Notes: generated by a model from the sequence alone, not told the origin. DNA of 15,653 nt from Methanoregulaceae archaeon (GCA_028679325.1 JAJRBS010000140.1:1-15653); one strand, 5' to 3'; shown: positions 1 to 8,308, counted from the first letter of the stretch. Made by a program: numbers and translations.

Positions 1-285
1 GCATGCACAGACGCAAATTGTCCGTTTCACGGCAGTTTACCGGTGCGCGGCCAGGTGATCACCGGTAAAGTCGTGAGCGATCGTATGATGGGAACGGTTG
101 TCGTTGAAAGAGACTACCTCCATTTTGTTGGAAAATACAACCGCTACGAGAAGAGAAGTTCCCGGATTCATGCCCATAATCCTCCCTGTTTGGGGGCGAA
201 GACGGGGGACTCCGTGAAGATTGCCGAATGCAGGCCTCTCTCCAAGACCACGGCATTTGTGGTTGTTGAGGTGCAGAGTCCATGA
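1..285 (+). CDS. rps17: 30S ribosomal protein uS17 (5'-partial)
   Basis: This is a primary rRNA-binding protein of the small subunit. The frame is open from the first base, so the N-terminus lies outside the window. The visible 94 residues begin ACTDANCPFHGSLPVRGQVI, matching the archaeal uS17 pattern of two cysteines before PFHG, followed by the uS17 core GKVVSDRMMGTVVVERDY and an HNPP motif near the middle. A GTG at 43 could be taken as a start, but that would cut off the conserved CPFHG segment, so the true start is upstream. The stop overlaps the uL14 start (ATGA), which fits translational coupling in the spc operon. Assignment is from recognised motifs; only the start is unknown. Confidence 0.95.
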   Translation, partial: ACTDANCPFHGSLPVRGQVITGKVVSDRMMGTVVVERDYLHFVGKYNRYEKRSSRIHAHNPPCLGAKTGDSVKIAECRPLSKTTAFVVVEVQSP

Positions 286-680
286 AGGCAAAACAGTCAA
301 ATACCCCGCGGGCACTTGCCACAGGGACTCGATTGATCTGCGCCGATAACACCGGCGCTCGGGAAGTCCAGATCGTATCAGTCTTTGGATATCACGGGGT
401 GAGACGTCGTCAGCCAAAAATGGGTCTCGGCGATATCGCTACAGTCACAGTAAAGAAAGGTACGCCTGATATGCGGCGCAAGCTCGTACGGGCGGTCGTG
501 ATCCGGCAGCGGAAAGAGATCAGGCGGCCGAGCGGTCTTCGTGTATCCTTTGATGACAATGCCGTCGTGGTAGTTGATGAGAAGAATGAACCCCGGGGGA
601 CCGAGATCAAGGGTCCTGTCGCCAGGGAAGTTGCCGAACGGTTCCCAAAAATTGGTTCCATGGCAACGATGATCGTATGA
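282..680 (+). CDS. rpl14: 50S ribosomal protein uL14
   Basis: This large-subunit protein binds 23S rRNA at the subunit interface. It has 132 residues, the usual archaeal length. Visible uL14 signatures are LICADNTGAREVQIVSVFGY near residues 18-37, a basic segment of the KLVRAVVIRQRKE type, and the C-terminal half of the fold with DDNAVVVVDEKNEPRGTEIKGPVA, ending in the typical RFPKIGSMA. The ATG at 282 overlaps the uS17 stop by four bases, and its own stop overlaps an upstream in-frame ATG of the next gene. The gene lies exactly where uL14 is expected, between uS17 and uL24. No anomalies are visible. Confidence 0.97.
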   Translation: MKAKQSNTPRALATGTRLICADNTGAREVQIVSVFGYHGVRRRQPKMGLGDIATVTVKKGTPDMRRKLVRAVVIRQRKEIRRPSGLRVSFDDNAVVVVDEKNEPRGTEIKGPVAREVAERFPKIGSMATMIV

Positions 681-691
681 GGTGTGAAAGA

Positions 692-1057
692 ATGGTCAGA
701 CTTGAGAGCAAACAGCCACGGAAACAACGAAATATCCGCAGGAATGCACCGGCACACCTCCGGGGTAAGTTTTTGTCAGCTCCCCTCTCCGAAGAACTGA
801 GAAAGCAGTACAATACAAGGAATACACGCATCGTGAAAGGTGACACCGTGAAGCTTGTACGGGGAGAGGCATCGGGAACAGAAGGACTTGTTGAGGAGAT
901 AGACATGGGGAACTACCGCATCGTTGTCGAAGGGGTATCAATTCCCAAATCGGATGGGACCGAAATGCCACGCCCCGTCGATCCTTCAAATGTCCTGATA
1001 ACAAAGCTCAACCTGAAGGATACTCGACGGGTCCAGAAGTTATCGGAGGCACGCTGA
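692..1057 (+). CDS. rpl24: 50S ribosomal protein uL24
   Basis: This is an assembly-initiator protein of the large subunit. With the start at 692 it has 121 residues and begins MVRLESKQPRKQR, the usual archaeal uL24 N-terminus, followed by a KFLSAPLS segment and a KOW motif (KGDTVKLVRGEASGTEGLVE, about residues 49-68). An earlier in-frame ATG at 677 overlaps the uL14 stop but adds only MRCER. The ATG at 692 is preferred because GAGGTG at 679-684 lies seven bases upstream and the resulting N-terminus matches the family. The stop shares one base with the eS4 start (TGATG). It sits in the expected spc order. Confidence 0.95.
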   Translation: MVRLESKQPRKQRNIRRNAPAHLRGKFLSAPLSEELRKQYNTRNTRIVKGDTVKLVRGEASGTEGLVEEIDMGNYRIVVEGVSIPKSDGTEMPRPVDPSNVLITKLNLKDTRRVQKLSEAR

Positions 1058-1779
1058 TGTCGGATCACCTGAAAAGACTCCGGGCGCCTGATTCGTGGCA
1101 TATTGCCAAGAAGACAAACACCTTTGTCACGAAAACCGTGCCGGGGCCTCACAATGCAAATGCCATGCCTGTTGCCGTCTGGCTCCGTGATCACATGGGA
1201 TTTGTGCGGAATCAGAAAGAGGTTAGACAGGTCCTTGCCCAGAAAGACATCATCATCAACGGCCGTACCTGCAGGGATCCAAGGATGGGAATCGGTATTT
1301 TTGACATCATCTCTCTCCCTAAAATAGGGAAGCACTACCGCATTCTCCGGGATAAAAAAGGCAGGCACAAGACTATCGAGATCGATGTAGAATCGGCAAA
1401 GACCCGGCTTGCCAAGATCAAGGGCAAGACCATGATTCCGGGGGGGAAGATCCAGCTGAATCTCAGGTTTGGCGCCAATATTATTGCAGATAACCGTTTC
1501 AAACCCGGGGACTCTATCGTGATATCGCTCCAGCCGGAGGACCGGTTCACAATCGTTGACCATTTTCCCCTTGCCACCGGCAACATGGCAATGGTCATCG
1601 GTGGAAAGCATTCGGGAAAAATCGCCCGGATTACGGCAGTCCACAAGATGTCCGGGAGTGTCCCGAATAGCGTCTCCCTCGAAGAGGCCAATGGATCGAA
1701 ATTTGATACGATCTCTGACTACATCTACATGGTCGGACGGGAGACCCCGGCTCTGACCGAATGGGGGATTGAAGAATGA
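1057..1779 (+). CDS. rps4e: 30S ribosomal protein eS4
   Basis: This archaeal/eukaryotic-type small-subunit protein has 240 residues and no bacterial counterpart. The N-terminus MSDHLKRLRAPDSWHIAKK is the family signature. An S4-type RNA-binding domain follows at about residues 45-100 (LRDHMGFVRNQKEV, then QKDIIINGRTCRDPRMGIG), and a KOW-like segment (MVIGGKHSGKIARI) near residues 176-189. GGAGG at 1045-1049 is a strong ribosome-binding site seven bases before the ATG. The start overlaps the uL24 stop by one base and the stop overlaps the uL5 start, so the gene is coupled on both sides. Confidence 0.97.
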   Translation: MSDHLKRLRAPDSWHIAKKTNTFVTKTVPGPHNANAMPVAVWLRDHMGFVRNQKEVRQVLAQKDIIINGRTCRDPRMGIGIFDIISLPKIGKHYRILRDKKGRHKTIEIDVESAKTRLAKIKGKTMIPGGKIQLNLRFGANIIADNRFKPGDSIVISLQPEDRFTIVDHFPLATGNMAMVIGGKHSGKIARITAVHKMSGSVPNSVSLEEANGSKFDTISDYIYMVGRETPALTEWGIEE

Positions 1780-2282
1780 ACCCCATGCGAGAGGTCTGTG
1801 TCGATAAAGTGGTAGTCCATATGGGTGTGGGCGAGGGTGGTGACAAACTCACCAAGGCTGTGGATATCATGCGTCAGATAACGGGGAATAACCCTGTCCG
1901 CAGCAATGCAAAGAAGACCAACCCTGCCTTTGGAATCCGGAAAGGCGCCCCAATCAGCTGCAAGGTCACGCTGCGGGGGACAAAAGCCACGGATTTCCTT
2001 TCCACAGCCCTTGCCATTATCGAAAGGAAGGTGTCACCAGGCCAGTTTGACAGGGCCGGTAACTTCTCCTTCGGAATTGAAGAACACACCGACTTCCCGG
2101 GCATGTCCTATGATCCCCAGATCGGTATCTATGGCATGGATGTGAATGTCATACTTTCCCGGAGAGGGGTACGCGTAGCACGACGCCATATCGAACGGCA
2201 TGCGCTTCCCGAGAAACAGATGGTGAAACCAGCGGATGCCATGACCTTTCTCCATGATAAATACCAGGTGGAGGTGCGGTGA
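1776..2282 (+). CDS. rpl5: 50S ribosomal protein uL5
   Basis: This large-subunit protein contacts 5S rRNA in the central protuberance. It has 168 residues. Recognisable uL5 elements are the N-terminal VCVDKVVVHMGVGEGGDKLT, the RSNAKKTNPAFGIRKGAPIS stretch, and the C-terminal DFPGMSYDPQIGIYGMDV and RRGVRVARR segments that mark archaeal uL5. The ATG overlaps the eS4 stop by four bases. The TGA stop shares one base with the uS14 start. Length and motifs are ordinary for the family. Confidence 0.97.
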   Translation: MNPMREVCVDKVVVHMGVGEGGDKLTKAVDIMRQITGNNPVRSNAKKTNPAFGIRKGAPISCKVTLRGTKATDFLSTALAIIERKVSPGQFDRAGNFSFGIEEHTDFPGMSYDPQIGIYGMDVNVILSRRGVRVARRHIERHALPEKQMVKPADAMTFLHDKYQVEVR

Positions 2283-2437
2283 TGGCCGGTGAGAGAACCA
2301 AGAAATTCGGCCGTGGGGCATTTGAATGTAAAATGTGCGGCCGTAAGCAGGGACTGGTTCGCAGGTATCACATCATGTTCTGCAGGCAATGCTTCCGCGA
2401 GTGGGCCCAGAAGATGGGCTTTAAGAAGATGAACTGA
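2282..2437 (+). CDS. rps14: 30S ribosomal protein uS14, zinc-binding type
   Basis: This small gene encodes 51 residues (MAGERTKKFGRGAFECKMCG at the start, ending GFKKMN). Two CxxC pairs, Cys16/Cys19 and Cys34/Cys37, form the zinc site of the archaeal C+ type uS14, and a GLVRRYHIMFCRQCFREWA stretch matches the family. The length of about 50 residues is normal for archaea. The ATG shares one base with the uL5 stop (TGATG), and GGTGGAGGTGCGG just upstream supplies a ribosome-binding site. It is in the conserved position between uL5 and uS8. Confidence 0.96.
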   Translation: MAGERTKKFGRGAFECKMCGRKQGLVRRYHIMFCRQCFREWAQKMGFKKMN

Positions 2438-2448
2438 GGGGAAAGACG

Positions 2449-2841
2449 ATGGCAAGAACCAATACCATTGCTGACGGGATGAGTGCGCTCAAGAACGCTG
2501 CTGACGGCGGAAAACCAAGTGTAATCATCGAACCGGCAGGAAAGCTCCTCGGTGCTATGTTCCGCATCATGCAGGAATCCGGCTATATTACCGGATTCGA
2601 ATTCCTTGACGATGGCCGGGGCGGCCAGTTCCTTGTCCAGCTCAACGGCCGGATCAACAAGTGCGGGGCCATATCCCCCCGATATGATGTGAAAGTAAAT
2701 GAACTGGAATTCTGGGAGACACAATACCTCCCTGGTAAGAATTTCGGAATCCTGATCCTCTCCACCTCAAAAGGAGTCATGACTCATGAGCAGGCAAGGA
2801 AGGATGGAGTGGGAGGAGAACTCCTCGGGTATGTCTATTGA
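2449..2841 (+). CDS. rps8: 30S ribosomal protein uS8
   Basis: This primary 16S rRNA-binding protein of the platform has 130 residues, the standard archaeal length. The N-terminus ANTIADGMSALKNA-like region (TNTIADGMSALKNAADGGKP) and the C-terminal signature STSKGVMTHEQARKDGVGGE are diagnostic of uS8. GAGGGG at 2436-2441, overlapping the uS14 stop, is the ribosome-binding site seven bases before the ATG. The gene follows uS14 by 11 bases and precedes uL6 by nine. Confidence 0.97.
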   Translation: MARTNTIADGMSALKNAADGGKPSVIIEPAGKLLGAMFRIMQESGYITGFEFLDDGRGGQFLVQLNGRINKCGAISPRYDVKVNELEFWETQYLPGKNFGILILSTSKGVMTHEQARKDGVGGELLGYVY

Positions 2842-2850
2842 GGTGGACTG

Positions 2851-3375
2851 ATGGCAACCGAAAGAAAAGTGCCTATACCTGCAGGGGTACAGGTGGAAAT
2901 TGATGGCCCCGTCCTCAAAGTCAGGGGCCAGAAGGGCCAGCTCGAGCGAAATGTCCGATTCCCCCAGATCAGCACATCCATTGCGGGTAGTGACCTGGTG
3001 TTCTCCACAGGCTCTGACAGGAAAAATGTCGTAGCCATGGTTGGAACCTTTGCAGCCCATGCAGGGAATATGTTTACCGGCGTTAGCCAGGGATTTGAGT
3101 ACAGAATGAAGGTCGTGTACAGCCACTTCCCTATCCAGCTCAAGCTTCAGGGTAACAAGCTCGAGATAAATAATTTCCTCGGCGAAAAGAAGGCCAGGTA
3201 TGCCAGGATTGAAGGGGGCGTGAATGCAAAAATCGGAAACGATGAGGTCGTTCTCTCCGGAATCGACAAGGAGCTCCTGGGAATCACTTCGGCGAACATC
3301 GAGCAAGCGACCAAGGTCCGGAAGCGCGATCCGCGTATCTTCCAGGATGGGATTTATATTGTCCAGAAGGCGTGA
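2851..3375 (+). CDS. rpl6: 50S ribosomal protein uL6
   Basis: This large-subunit protein sits near the factor-binding site. It has 174 residues. Features of archaeal uL6 are the IPAGVQVEIDGPVLKVRGQK beta segment at the N-terminus, two repeated uL6 domains, NNFLGEKKARYARI near residues 108-121, and the C-terminal RKRDPRIFQDGIYIV. GAGGTGG directly after the uS8 stop gives the ribosome-binding site. The stop overlaps possible starts of eL32. Confidence 0.97.
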   Translation: MATERKVPIPAGVQVEIDGPVLKVRGQKGQLERNVRFPQISTSIAGSDLVFSTGSDRKNVVAMVGTFAAHAGNMFTGVSQGFEYRMKVVYSHFPIQLKLQGNKLEINNFLGEKKARYARIEGGVNAKIGNDEVVLSGIDKELLGITSANIEQATKVRKRDPRIFQDGIYIVQKA

Positions 3376-3380
3376 TGAAA

Positions 3381-3788
3381 ATGGCCGATGAAAAGAAGAG
3401 GTTGATCAGGGTCCGTTCGGAAAAATCCGCCAGGTTCAAACGCGACGGGACGGGAAAGAAGAAACAGATCTCCGATTCCTGGAGAAAGCCCAGAGGACTC
3501 CACTCAAAGAAGAGGCGCCAGAAAAAGGCCAAAGGGCCCCTTCCCTCACCGGGATTCGGAAGCCCGCTGGCTGTAAAAGGAATGCATCCCAGCGGATTTC
3601 ATGAGGTCCTTGTATTTACTCCTGCCGAGATGGAAGGTCTCGACCCCGGGGTCTATGCAGTCCGCATCGGTGCTTCGGTGGGTAACAGGAAGCGGCTGGT
3701 GTTGCAGCAGCAGGCGATGACAGCAGGATTAAAGATTCTGAATCCGAGAGAGATTCGGACCGGAGAGCCGGAGGGGGATGAAGAATGA
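3381..3788 (+). CDS. rpl32e: 50S ribosomal protein eL32
   Basis: This archaeal/eukaryotic-specific large-subunit protein has about 135 residues. The sequence DSWRKPRGLHSKKRRQKKAK followed by GFGSPLAVKGMHPSGF is characteristic of eL32. Three in-frame starts are close together: GTG 3372, ATG 3375 (overlapping the uL6 stop, TGATG) and ATG 3381. The last gives an N-terminus MADEKKRLIRVR like other archaeal eL32 and lies ten bases after GAAGG, so it is chosen; the ATG at 3375 is nearly as good. The C-terminus is acidic (GEPEGDEE). The stop overlaps the eL19 start by four bases. Confidence 0.94.
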   Translation: MADEKKRLIRVRSEKSARFKRDGTGKKKQISDSWRKPRGLHSKKRRQKKAKGPLPSPGFGSPLAVKGMHPSGFHEVLVFTPAEMEGLDPGVYAVRIGASVGNRKRLVLQQQAMTAGLKILNPREIRTGEPEGDEE

Positions 3789-4237
3789 CCGATGTGGCGA
3801 ATCAACGAAGGATTGCGGCTGCCGTCCTCGATTGCGGTGCTCACAGGGTCTGGTTTGATCCCGATCGCCTGTCTGACATCCAGAACGCTATCTCGCGGGA
3901 GGATATCAGGGGCCTTATTGAGGAGGGTGCAATACGTGCCCACCAGATCAAGGGAAACAGCCGGGGACGAGCCCGGGCTAAAATCGCAAAGCGCGCCTAC
4001 GGTCATTGCAAAGGCCCGGGCCGGCGCAGGGGAGCAGCAGGGGCAAGAAATCCGAAAAAGAGACAATGGATCCAGAAGATCCGGGCCATTCGGAAGACGC
4101 TTCATGCGATGAGAGAGAACGGGGACATCGACTCCCATCTTTACAGGGTTCTCTACCGGAAGGCCTCAGGGGGCCAGTTCCGGAACGTGGCACACCTGAA
4201 GGCTCAGCTGGATATCATATCAGGGAGGATGAAATAA
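3785..4237 (+). CDS. rpl19e: 50S ribosomal protein eL19
   Basis: This archaeal/eukaryotic-type large-subunit protein has 150 residues. Family markers are QRRIAAAVLDCGAHRVWFDP near the N-terminus, the ISREDIRGLIEEGAIRAHQ segment, the glycine/arginine-rich loop KGPGRRRGAAGARNPKKRQW, and a helical tail ending in a DSHLYRVLYRKASGGQF-type sequence. The ATG overlaps the eL32 stop (ATGA) and GAGGGGGATGAAG upstream provides the ribosome-binding site. The stop abuts the uL18 start with no gap. Confidence 0.97.
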   Translation: MTDVANQRRIAAAVLDCGAHRVWFDPDRLSDIQNAISREDIRGLIEEGAIRAHQIKGNSRGRARAKIAKRAYGHCKGPGRRRGAAGARNPKKRQWIQKIRAIRKTLHAMRENGDIDSHLYRVLYRKASGGQFRNVAHLKAQLDIISGRMK

Positions 4238-4765
4238 ATGGCAACCGGAGCACGTTACTTTGTTCCGTTCCGGAGGAGAAAGGAAGGGAAGACAGACTAC
4301 TCCAAGCGGGCAAAACTGGTCGTCTCAGACAGGCCCCGGATGGTCGTGAGGAAGACGAACCGTCACATTTTGATCCAGATGGTGACGGCCGAAATGGAGG
4401 GTGACCGTACTCTTATCACAGCCAGTTCACGGGAACTGGCGGGTTACGGTTTCAGGGGTTCAACATCGAGTTCGCCGGCGGCATACCTGACCGGCATGCT
4501 GTTTGCCGTCAAGGCGTTAAATGCTGACTGCCAGCGTGCGGTCCTCGATATCGGTCTTCACCGGGCAACAAAAGGAGCAAGAGTCTTTGCTGCTCTCAAG
4601 GGAGCGGTCGTCGCAGGCCTTGATGTACCCCATAGTGTGGATATCCTCCCCGATGATAACCGCGTGAAGGGAGTGTCAATTACCGCATACGCACCCGATC
4701 GTGCAGGAACCCTGGTGCAGAACGTAGAAGAGACAATTGATGCCATTATGAAGGAGTTGAGGTAA
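4238..4765 (+). CDS. rpl18: 50S ribosomal protein uL18
   Basis: This 5S rRNA-binding protein has 175 residues. Archaeal uL18 features include the N-terminal ATGARYFVPFRRRKEGKTDY, the LVVSDRPRMVVRKTNRHILI beta region, and a segment with GLDVPHSVDILPDDNRVKG. GGGAGG a dozen bases upstream is the ribosome-binding site, lying inside the last codons of eL19. The gene starts directly after the eL19 stop and is followed by uS5 after a single base. Confidence 0.96.
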   Translation: MATGARYFVPFRRRKEGKTDYSKRAKLVVSDRPRMVVRKTNRHILIQMVTAEMEGDRTLITASSRELAGYGFRGSTSSSPAAYLTGMLFAVKALNADCQRAVLDIGLHRATKGARVFAALKGAVVAGLDVPHSVDILPDDNRVKGVSITAYAPDRAGTLVQNVEETIDAIMKELR

Positions 4766-4766
4766 G

Positions 4767-5381
4767 ATGCCTTACGAAAAACCTGAATGGAACCCTCTCA
4801 CCGGCTTGGGCCGGCAGGTTGCATCAGGCGAAATAACCAATATTGACGATGTTCTGGAGAGTGGTCGCCCCATAAAAGAGCCAGAGATCGTCGATTCGTT
4901 CCTGCCCGATCTTGAAGACGAAGTCCTTGATATCCAGATGGTGCAGAGGATGACGGATTCGGGGAGGAGAGTGAAATTCCGGGCAGTGGTCGTCGTCGGA
5001 AATCGCAATGGTTATATCGGCTTTGGGCAGGGGAAGGACTCCCAGGTTGGAGATGCGATTAAAAAGGCGATCATAGATGCCAAGATGAATGTTGTCAAGG
5101 TCAGGCGAGGCTGTGGTTCATGGGAATGTGGCTGCGATACGACGCATTCCATCCCCATGAAGGTGGAAGGAGCTGCCGGGAGTGTCCGCGTTACCCTCAA
5201 GCCCGCACCCCAGGGAATAGGCCTTGTCACCGGTGAGATTAGCCGAAAAGTCCTCGAACTGGCAGGAATTAAGGATGCATGGACCTTCTCAAAAGGCCAG
5301 ACGCGAACGACCATCAATTTCGCCAAGGCTACATTCAATGCACTGAAGGCCACAAACATGATTCGACGGGGAGGCGCGTGA
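4767..5381 (+). CDS. rps5: 30S ribosomal protein uS5
   Basis: This protein of the decoding region acts in translational accuracy. It has 204 residues. The N-terminal archaeal extension (WNPLTGLGRQVASGEI) is followed by the double-stranded-RNA-binding-like S5 domain (VKFRAVVVVGNRNGYIGFGQ, about residues 69-88). The archaeal insert rich in Cys and Gly (RRGCGSWECGCDTTHSIPMK) and a C-terminal domain ending TFNALKATNMIRRGG complete the fold. GGAGTTGAGGTAAG supplies the ribosome-binding site. The stop shares one base with the uL30 start. Confidence 0.97.
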   Translation: MPYEKPEWNPLTGLGRQVASGEITNIDDVLESGRPIKEPEIVDSFLPDLEDEVLDIQMVQRMTDSGRRVKFRAVVVVGNRNGYIGFGQGKDSQVGDAIKKAIIDAKMNVVKVRRGCGSWECGCDTTHSIPMKVEGAAGSVRVTLKPAPQGIGLVTGEISRKVLELAGIKDAWTFSKGQTRTTINFAKATFNALKATNMIRRGGA

Positions 5382-5842
5382 TGTTCGCTATCGTCCAGGT
5401 GAGGGGTGTGGTCAATACACGCCGGGAGATCAAAGATACCCTCAAGATGTTGCGGCTTCACCACATCAACCATTGCGTCCTCGTGCCCGACACTCCTGAA
5501 TATCTGGGGATGATCAGGAAAGTCAAGGACTTTGTGGCATACGGTGAAATTGATGCTGCAACAGTCGAGGTTATTCTCCGCACACGGGGAAGGCTTGCGG
5601 GGAACTATCCGCTGACGGATGATTACATCAGGACGAACTCCACCTATGCCGGAATCGCCCAGTTCTCGTCAGCCCTTTCGGCCGGTGAGGCAAGGCTGAG
5701 TGATATTCCAGGGCTGAAGCCGGTTCTCCGCCTTCACCCCCCCAGAAAAGGATACAGAACCATCAAGAGGACCGTCCAGCAGGGAGGAGCTCTTGGATAC
5801 TATGGGGCTGAGATCAATTCTCTCCTCCATAAGATGAGGTAA
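5381..5842 (+). CDS. rpl30: 50S ribosomal protein uL30
   Basis: This 153-residue large-subunit protein of the long archaeal type begins MFAIVQVRGVVNTRREIKDT. Other family elements are LRLHHINHCVLVPDTPEYLG, and near the C-terminus LRLHPPRKGY and GALGYYGAEIN. The same frame is open upstream to 5279, but that extension lies inside uS5 and has no family likeness. The ATG at 5381 overlaps the uS5 stop (TGATG) with GGGGAGG at 5368-5374 upstream, which decides the start. Confidence 0.96.
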   Translation: MFAIVQVRGVVNTRREIKDTLKMLRLHHINHCVLVPDTPEYLGMIRKVKDFVAYGEIDAATVEVILRTRGRLAGNYPLTDDYIRTNSTYAGIAQFSSALSAGEARLSDIPGLKPVLRLHPPRKGYRTIKRTVQQGGALGYYGAEINSLLHKMR

Positions 5843-5846
5843 AGAC

Positions 5847-6272
5847 ATGCCGGTGAACAAACGCTCAAAATATCGTGGATCGAGAACATGCGGAGGAGGA
5901 ACGCATAAGAACAGGAGAGGAGCTGGAAACAGGGGAGGGAGAGGCCGGGCCGGACACCGGGATCACAGGTTCTCCCACTTCCTCCTCTACGGTCAGGTCC
6001 ACAATGGGAAAGACGGATTTTTTAACCAGACTTCCCGTGAAGACAGGACGATCTCCCTCGGGCAGTTGGACCAATTGGCCGGGGATCTCATCTTGTCGGG
6101 GAAAGCATCGAGGGAAGGGGATGTCATCATTATCGACGCGAATCAGATCGGTATCGATAAGATACTTGGGAACGGAAAAACCTCGTTAAAGATGAATATC
6201 ACAGCCAGATCATTTTCGGCACAGGCAAAATCAAAGATCGAGGCGATGGGTGGTAAGGCCCTGGTCATCTGA
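5847..6272 (+). CDS. rpl15: 50S ribosomal protein uL15
   Basis: This large-subunit protein has 141 residues. The very basic, glycine-rich N-terminus with RGSRTCGGGTHKNRRGAGNR is the uL15 signature, followed by the RGRAGHRDHRFSH segment. The C-terminal globular half ends with a KSKIEAMGGKALVI motif typical of the family. GAGGTAAAG at the uL30 stop serves as the ribosome-binding site. It is the last ribosomal gene of the cluster and precedes secY by 21 bases. Confidence 0.96.
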   Translation: MPVNKRSKYRGSRTCGGGTHKNRRGAGNRGGRGRAGHRDHRFSHFLLYGQVHNGKDGFFNQTSREDRTISLGQLDQLAGDLILSGKASREGDVIIIDANQIGIDKILGNGKTSLKMNITARSFSAQAKSKIEAMGGKALVI

Positions 6273-6293
6273 CCAATTTTTTCAGGTGGTATC

Positions 6294-7733
6294 ATGGGAA
6301 CACTGTTGGACCGAATGGAACCGCTGCTCGCTGCCATGCCTGCAGTCAGAAGCCCTGAGGGCCATGTCCATTTCAAGAACAAACTGATCTGGACTGCCGG
6401 AATCCTGATACTCTATTTCGTCATGACAAACATCCCCCTCTGGGGGCTTTCTCCAAACTCGCAGGATCTTTTTGCCTTTTATCGTGCTCTCCTTGCCGGG
6501 ACCAGTGGTTCGCTGGTTCAGCTGGGTATCGGCCCCATTGTGACAGCCTCCATTGTCTTACAACTGCTCAAGGGTGCTGATATACTTCGGATCGATACTA
6601 CCGAGATGCGGGGGCAGGTCCTGTATATGGGGCTGCAGAAGCTCCTCATCTTCGCAATGATTATCATCGAGGCCCTTCCGAACCTTGTGGGCGGTTTCCT
6701 CCAGCCGGATCCCGTTATTGCTGCTACCTATTTTGGCGGGAACCTCTTTGCCGTCTCCCTGATCATCTTCATCCAGATCTGCATCGGCGGAGTTCTGATC
6801 ATGTTCATGGATGAGGTGGTTACGAAGTGGGGCATAGGTTCCGGGGTCGGTCTCTTCATTATTGCGGGAATCTCCCAAGCCATCGTCAATGGGCTGATCA
6901 GCTGGATACCAGCAGATGACCAGTACGCGGTAGGGTTTTTCCCTCGCATGGTCCAGGTCATCCTTGATGGGGCAAACTTCCTGACCTACATGGGCCCGGA
7001 ACTCCTGGCGTTCATTACAACCATAGCCATCTTCCTTATCGTCGTCTATGTCGAATCAACAAGGATCGAGATCCCGCTGGCCCATGCACAGGTCAGGGGA
7101 GCCAGAGCGCGTTTCCCTGTGAAGCTGATCTATGCAAGTGTCCTGCCTATGATCCTCGTCAGGGTTCTCCAGGCAAATATTCAGATGATCGGTCTCTTCC
7201 TTTACAACATTGGGATAACCATCTTCGGAACCTATCAGGGTGCCCAGGCAGTGAGCGGGCTTATGTACTATCTTGCCCCCATCAACGGGCCTTATGACTG
7301 GATGTGGTGGGTACCGGCATATGGTATAACCCAGGCCCCCTGGCAGGTCCTCATCAGGCTGGGGGTTGATATCAGCTTCATGGTGGTGGGCGGAGCGATC
7401 TTTGCTCTCTTCTGGATCAAGACTGCCGGGCTTGACTCCAAGGACGTGGCCCGTCAGATCCAGCTGTCAGGAATGTCCATTCCCGGATACCGCAGGAATC
7501 CTCAGGTGCTGGAAAAATACCTCGACCGCTATATTCCGAGGGTAACGGTCATTGGCGGGGTATTCATTGGATTGCTCTCGGTTTTTGCAAACCTCTTCGG
7601 GGTTATCGGAGCAGTCAGTGGTACAGGCCTTCTGCTGACGGTCAGCATCACCTATCGGCTCTATGAGGAGATAGCCAGCCAGCAGATCATGGAGATGTAT
7701 CCATTCATGCGGACATTCTTCGGAAAGGAGTAA
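6294..7733 (+). CDS. secY: Preprotein translocase subunit SecY
   Basis: This is the pore-forming subunit of the SecYE-beta translocon in the cytoplasmic membrane. At 479 residues it matches archaeal SecY length. About ten hydrophobic helices are visible; the first is near residues 31-50 after FKNKLIWTAG, and the plug/second helix region is near 68-93 (GTSGSLVQLGIGPIVTASIV). The archaeal ending with SGTGLLLTVSITYRLYEEIA and a short cytoplasmic tail is intact. AGGTGGT at 6284-6290 is the ribosome-binding site. Its place at the end of the ribosomal genes, before adenylate kinase, is the classic spc arrangement. A nearby DUF106 protein may help in insertion (inference). Confidence 0.97.
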   Translation: MGTLLDRMEPLLAAMPAVRSPEGHVHFKNKLIWTAGILILYFVMTNIPLWGLSPNSQDLFAFYRALLAGTSGSLVQLGIGPIVTASIVLQLLKGADILRIDTTEMRGQVLYMGLQKLLIFAMIIIEALPNLVGGFLQPDPVIAATYFGGNLFAVSLIIFIQICIGGVLIMFMDEVVTKWGIGSGVGLFIIAGISQAIVNGLISWIPADDQYAVGFFPRMVQVILDGANFLTYMGPELLAFITTIAIFLIVVYVESTRIEIPLAHAQVRGARARFPVKLIYASVLPMILVRVLQANIQMIGLFLYNIGITIFGTYQGAQAVSGLMYYLAPINGPYDWMWWVPAYGITQAPWQVLIRLGVDISFMVVGGAIFALFWIKTAGLDSKDVARQIQLSGMSIPGYRRNPQVLEKYLDRYIPRVTVIGGVFIGLLSVFANLFGVIGAVSGTGLLLTVSITYRLYEEIASQQIMEMYPFMRTFFGKE

Positions 7734-7738
7734 AATGT

Positions 7739-8308
7739 ATGCGGAGGCGAGTCATCATAACAGGGGTTCCCGGCGTCGGCAAAACAACAGTCGTTACCGG
7801 AGCCCTGAAGATTCTTGAAGGGGAAGGCATCTCCTACAGGACCCTCAATTTTGGCAGCTATATGTTCGAAGTGGCCCAAATAGAGGGCGTCGTAAAAGAC
7901 CGCGATGAAATGCGCAAACTTGACAAGGACATCCAGAAACGTCTCCAGAAACTCGCGGCGCAGAAGATGGCAAGGGAAGAGGGAAACGTGCTCATCGACA
8001 CCCATGCCTCTATCAAGACCCCGGGGGGGTATCTCCCGGGTCTCCCGGAGTGGGTCCTGAAGGAATTGATGCCGGATGCCATTGTGCTTGTAGAGACAAA
8101 CGAAGACCAGGTCCTTCTTCGGAGGATGACGGACGAGACCCGCACGCGTGACATCGAAGGATCTTATGGCATTGCAGAGCACCAGCAGTTTAACAGGGCT
8201 ATCGCCGCGGCGTATGCTATGGTCACCGGTTGCATGATTAAATACATCACAAATGCTGACTTCCTTCTCGAAAAGGCGGCCCTTGATCTGGCCGCTGTTC
8301 TCAGGTGA
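7739..8308 (+). CDS. adkA: Archaeal adenylate kinase (AdkA type)
   Basis: The enzyme converts ATP plus AMP to two ADP in the cytoplasm. The 189 residues begin with a P-loop, GVPGVGKT at residues 9-16, and the archaeal AdkA pattern continues with LNFGSYMFEVAQIEG and a VLIDTHASIKTPGGYLPGLP segment that resembles the known archaeal family rather than bacterial Adk. The ATG at 7739 is used; an ATG at 7735 is in another frame. AAGGAG just before the secY stop is the ribosome-binding site. Its position after secY is conserved in archaea and bacteria. Confidence 0.95.
   Translation: MRRRVIITGVPGVGKTTVVTGALKILEGEGISYRTLNFGSYMFEVAQIEGVVKDRDEMRKLDKDIQKRLQKLAAQKMAREEGNVLIDTHASIKTPGGYLPGLPEWVLKELMPDAIVLVETNEDQVLLRRMTDETRTRDIEGSYGIAEHQQFNRAIAAAYAMVTGCMIKYITNADFLLEKAALDLAAVLR

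Noticed and set aside
37..417. Minus-strand open frames across the ribosomal cluster (for example 37-417, 913-1644, 2767-3306)
   Set aside because: They lie wholly antisense to well-identified ribosomal genes and show no family motifs, so they are shadows of the high-GC coding strand.
677..691. ATG 677 as start of uL24
   Set aside because: It gives an atypical MRCER extension, while ATG 692 has GAGGTG at proper spacing and the family N-terminus.
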